DNA of 62,983 nt from LGRD01 sp031378125. GTDB lineage: Bacteria > Pseudomonadota > Gammaproteobacteria > Burkholderiales > Burkholderiaceae_C. The first letter of the stretch is position 1. Every line of letters begins with the position of its first letter. This document shows positions 62,868 to 62,983 of this stretch, in pieces. The position numbers and the translations under genes are program-made. The notes under the pieces are model-generated. The model saw only the letters and a list, made by a program, of their open reading frames with translations. It had not been told where the DNA came from and ran no database searches. The stretch spans positions 1 through 62,983 of the forward strand of contig JANNDW010000384.1 of assembly GCA_031378125.1 (NCBI GenBank). The letters run 5' to 3'.

Positions 62868-62983
62868 TCAGGGACCGGCCCATCCAGGCGCTCTCTTCTC
62901 GATGAACGCTTGCACGCCTTCCAGGGCAGCCTCGTCCATCATGTTGCAGGCCATCGTCCGGCCCGCGTCGTCATAGGCCGCCC
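62868..62983 (-). CDS. Enoyl-CoA hydratase family protein, C-terminal end only
   Basis: About 38 codons run out of the window at the 3' (plus-strand) side. The sequence AYDDAGRTMACNMMDEAALE followed by GVQAFIEKRAPGW and a stop is the usual C-terminal helix of crotonase/enoyl-CoA hydratase proteins. Its catalytic part lies outside the window. It converges on the small 77-residue gene and fits the acyl-CoA catabolic context. Confidence 0.75.
   Translation of the reverse strand, partial: AAYDDAGRTMACNMMDEAALEGVQAFIEKRAPGWAGP

Overview
This 63-kb window is high-GC chromosomal backbone from a betaproteobacterium, most probably order Burkholderiales (Comamonadaceae or a close relative). The evidence for this is: the dapC-dapD-pilU-dapE-prmB cluster, the EarP/EF-P arginine-rhamnosylation pair with Arg32 in EF-P, the surE-pcm-nlpD-rpoS operon, hup followed by tRNA-Val, ppiD and tRNA-His, and a Tat-exported HiPIP. 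Placement is by gene content only; no 16S gene is present.

Layout. 1-9.7 kb: the 5' part of lexA (minus) with two LexA-type boxes, a divergent asparaginase, then a tight minus-strand run reading dapC, dapD, pilU-like, dapE, prmB, ABC-F ATPase, joined by ATGA overlaps. 9.7-14.2 kb: a HiPIP, a broken AlkB-type hydroxylase gene overlapping a FAH-family gene, a GlpQ-like phosphodiesterase, and queF. 14.3-21.6 kb: smc-zipA-ligA and a cold-shock/membrane/Excalibur protein. 21.6-23.4 kb: a small decayed island with a truncated ASCH gene, IS66 and IS5-like transposase remnants, a long imperfect hairpin and a small gene. 23.4-27.3 kb: mltG-tmk-holB-pilZ-tatD (minus). 27.4-33.5 kb: ygfZ, a DUF4936 gene, a thioesterase-acetyltransferase fusion and surE-pcm-nlpD-rpoS. 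33.6-37.8 kb: a quinone reductase-like gene and a LuxR-type response regulator/histidine kinase pair. 37.8-40.6 kb: hup, tRNA-Val, ppiD and tRNA-His, with clear hairpin terminators and a near-consensus hup promoter. 40.7-43.1 kb: a tartrate/D-malate dehydrogenase-like gene and a haloacetate (fluoroacetate-type) dehalogenase homologue, with a broken LysR gene facing them. 43.1-53.3 kb: an EamA transporter, pgsA, a TonB-C-like lipoprotein, uvrC, earP, efp, a DUF3445 haem protein, mnmC, and a lipase-like hydrolase behind a 59-residue charged protein. 53.4-63 kb: rpiA, pyrD, a Rieske oxygenase, SDRs, a 3-oxoacid CoA-transferase, thioesterase, yceH, a 49-bp direct repeat, ETF-ubiquinone oxidoreductase, a small conserved-looking gene and the 3' end of an enoyl-CoA hydratase.

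Functional themes are housekeeping: lysine/cell-wall precursor synthesis, chromosome segregation and division, DNA replication and repair, tRNA modification (queF, mnmC), EF-P activation, stationary-phase control, and fatty-acid/organic-acid catabolism feeding the respiratory chain through ETF-QO. I do not see a clear new multi-gene defence or mobile system. The most unusual items are the dehalogenase cluster with a ruined regulator, the thioesterase-GNAT fusion preceded by a frameshifted small gene, the CSD-TM-Excalibur protein, the decayed island with its hairpin, the broken alkB overlapping an intact FAH gene, and the 49-bp palindrome-ended duplication.
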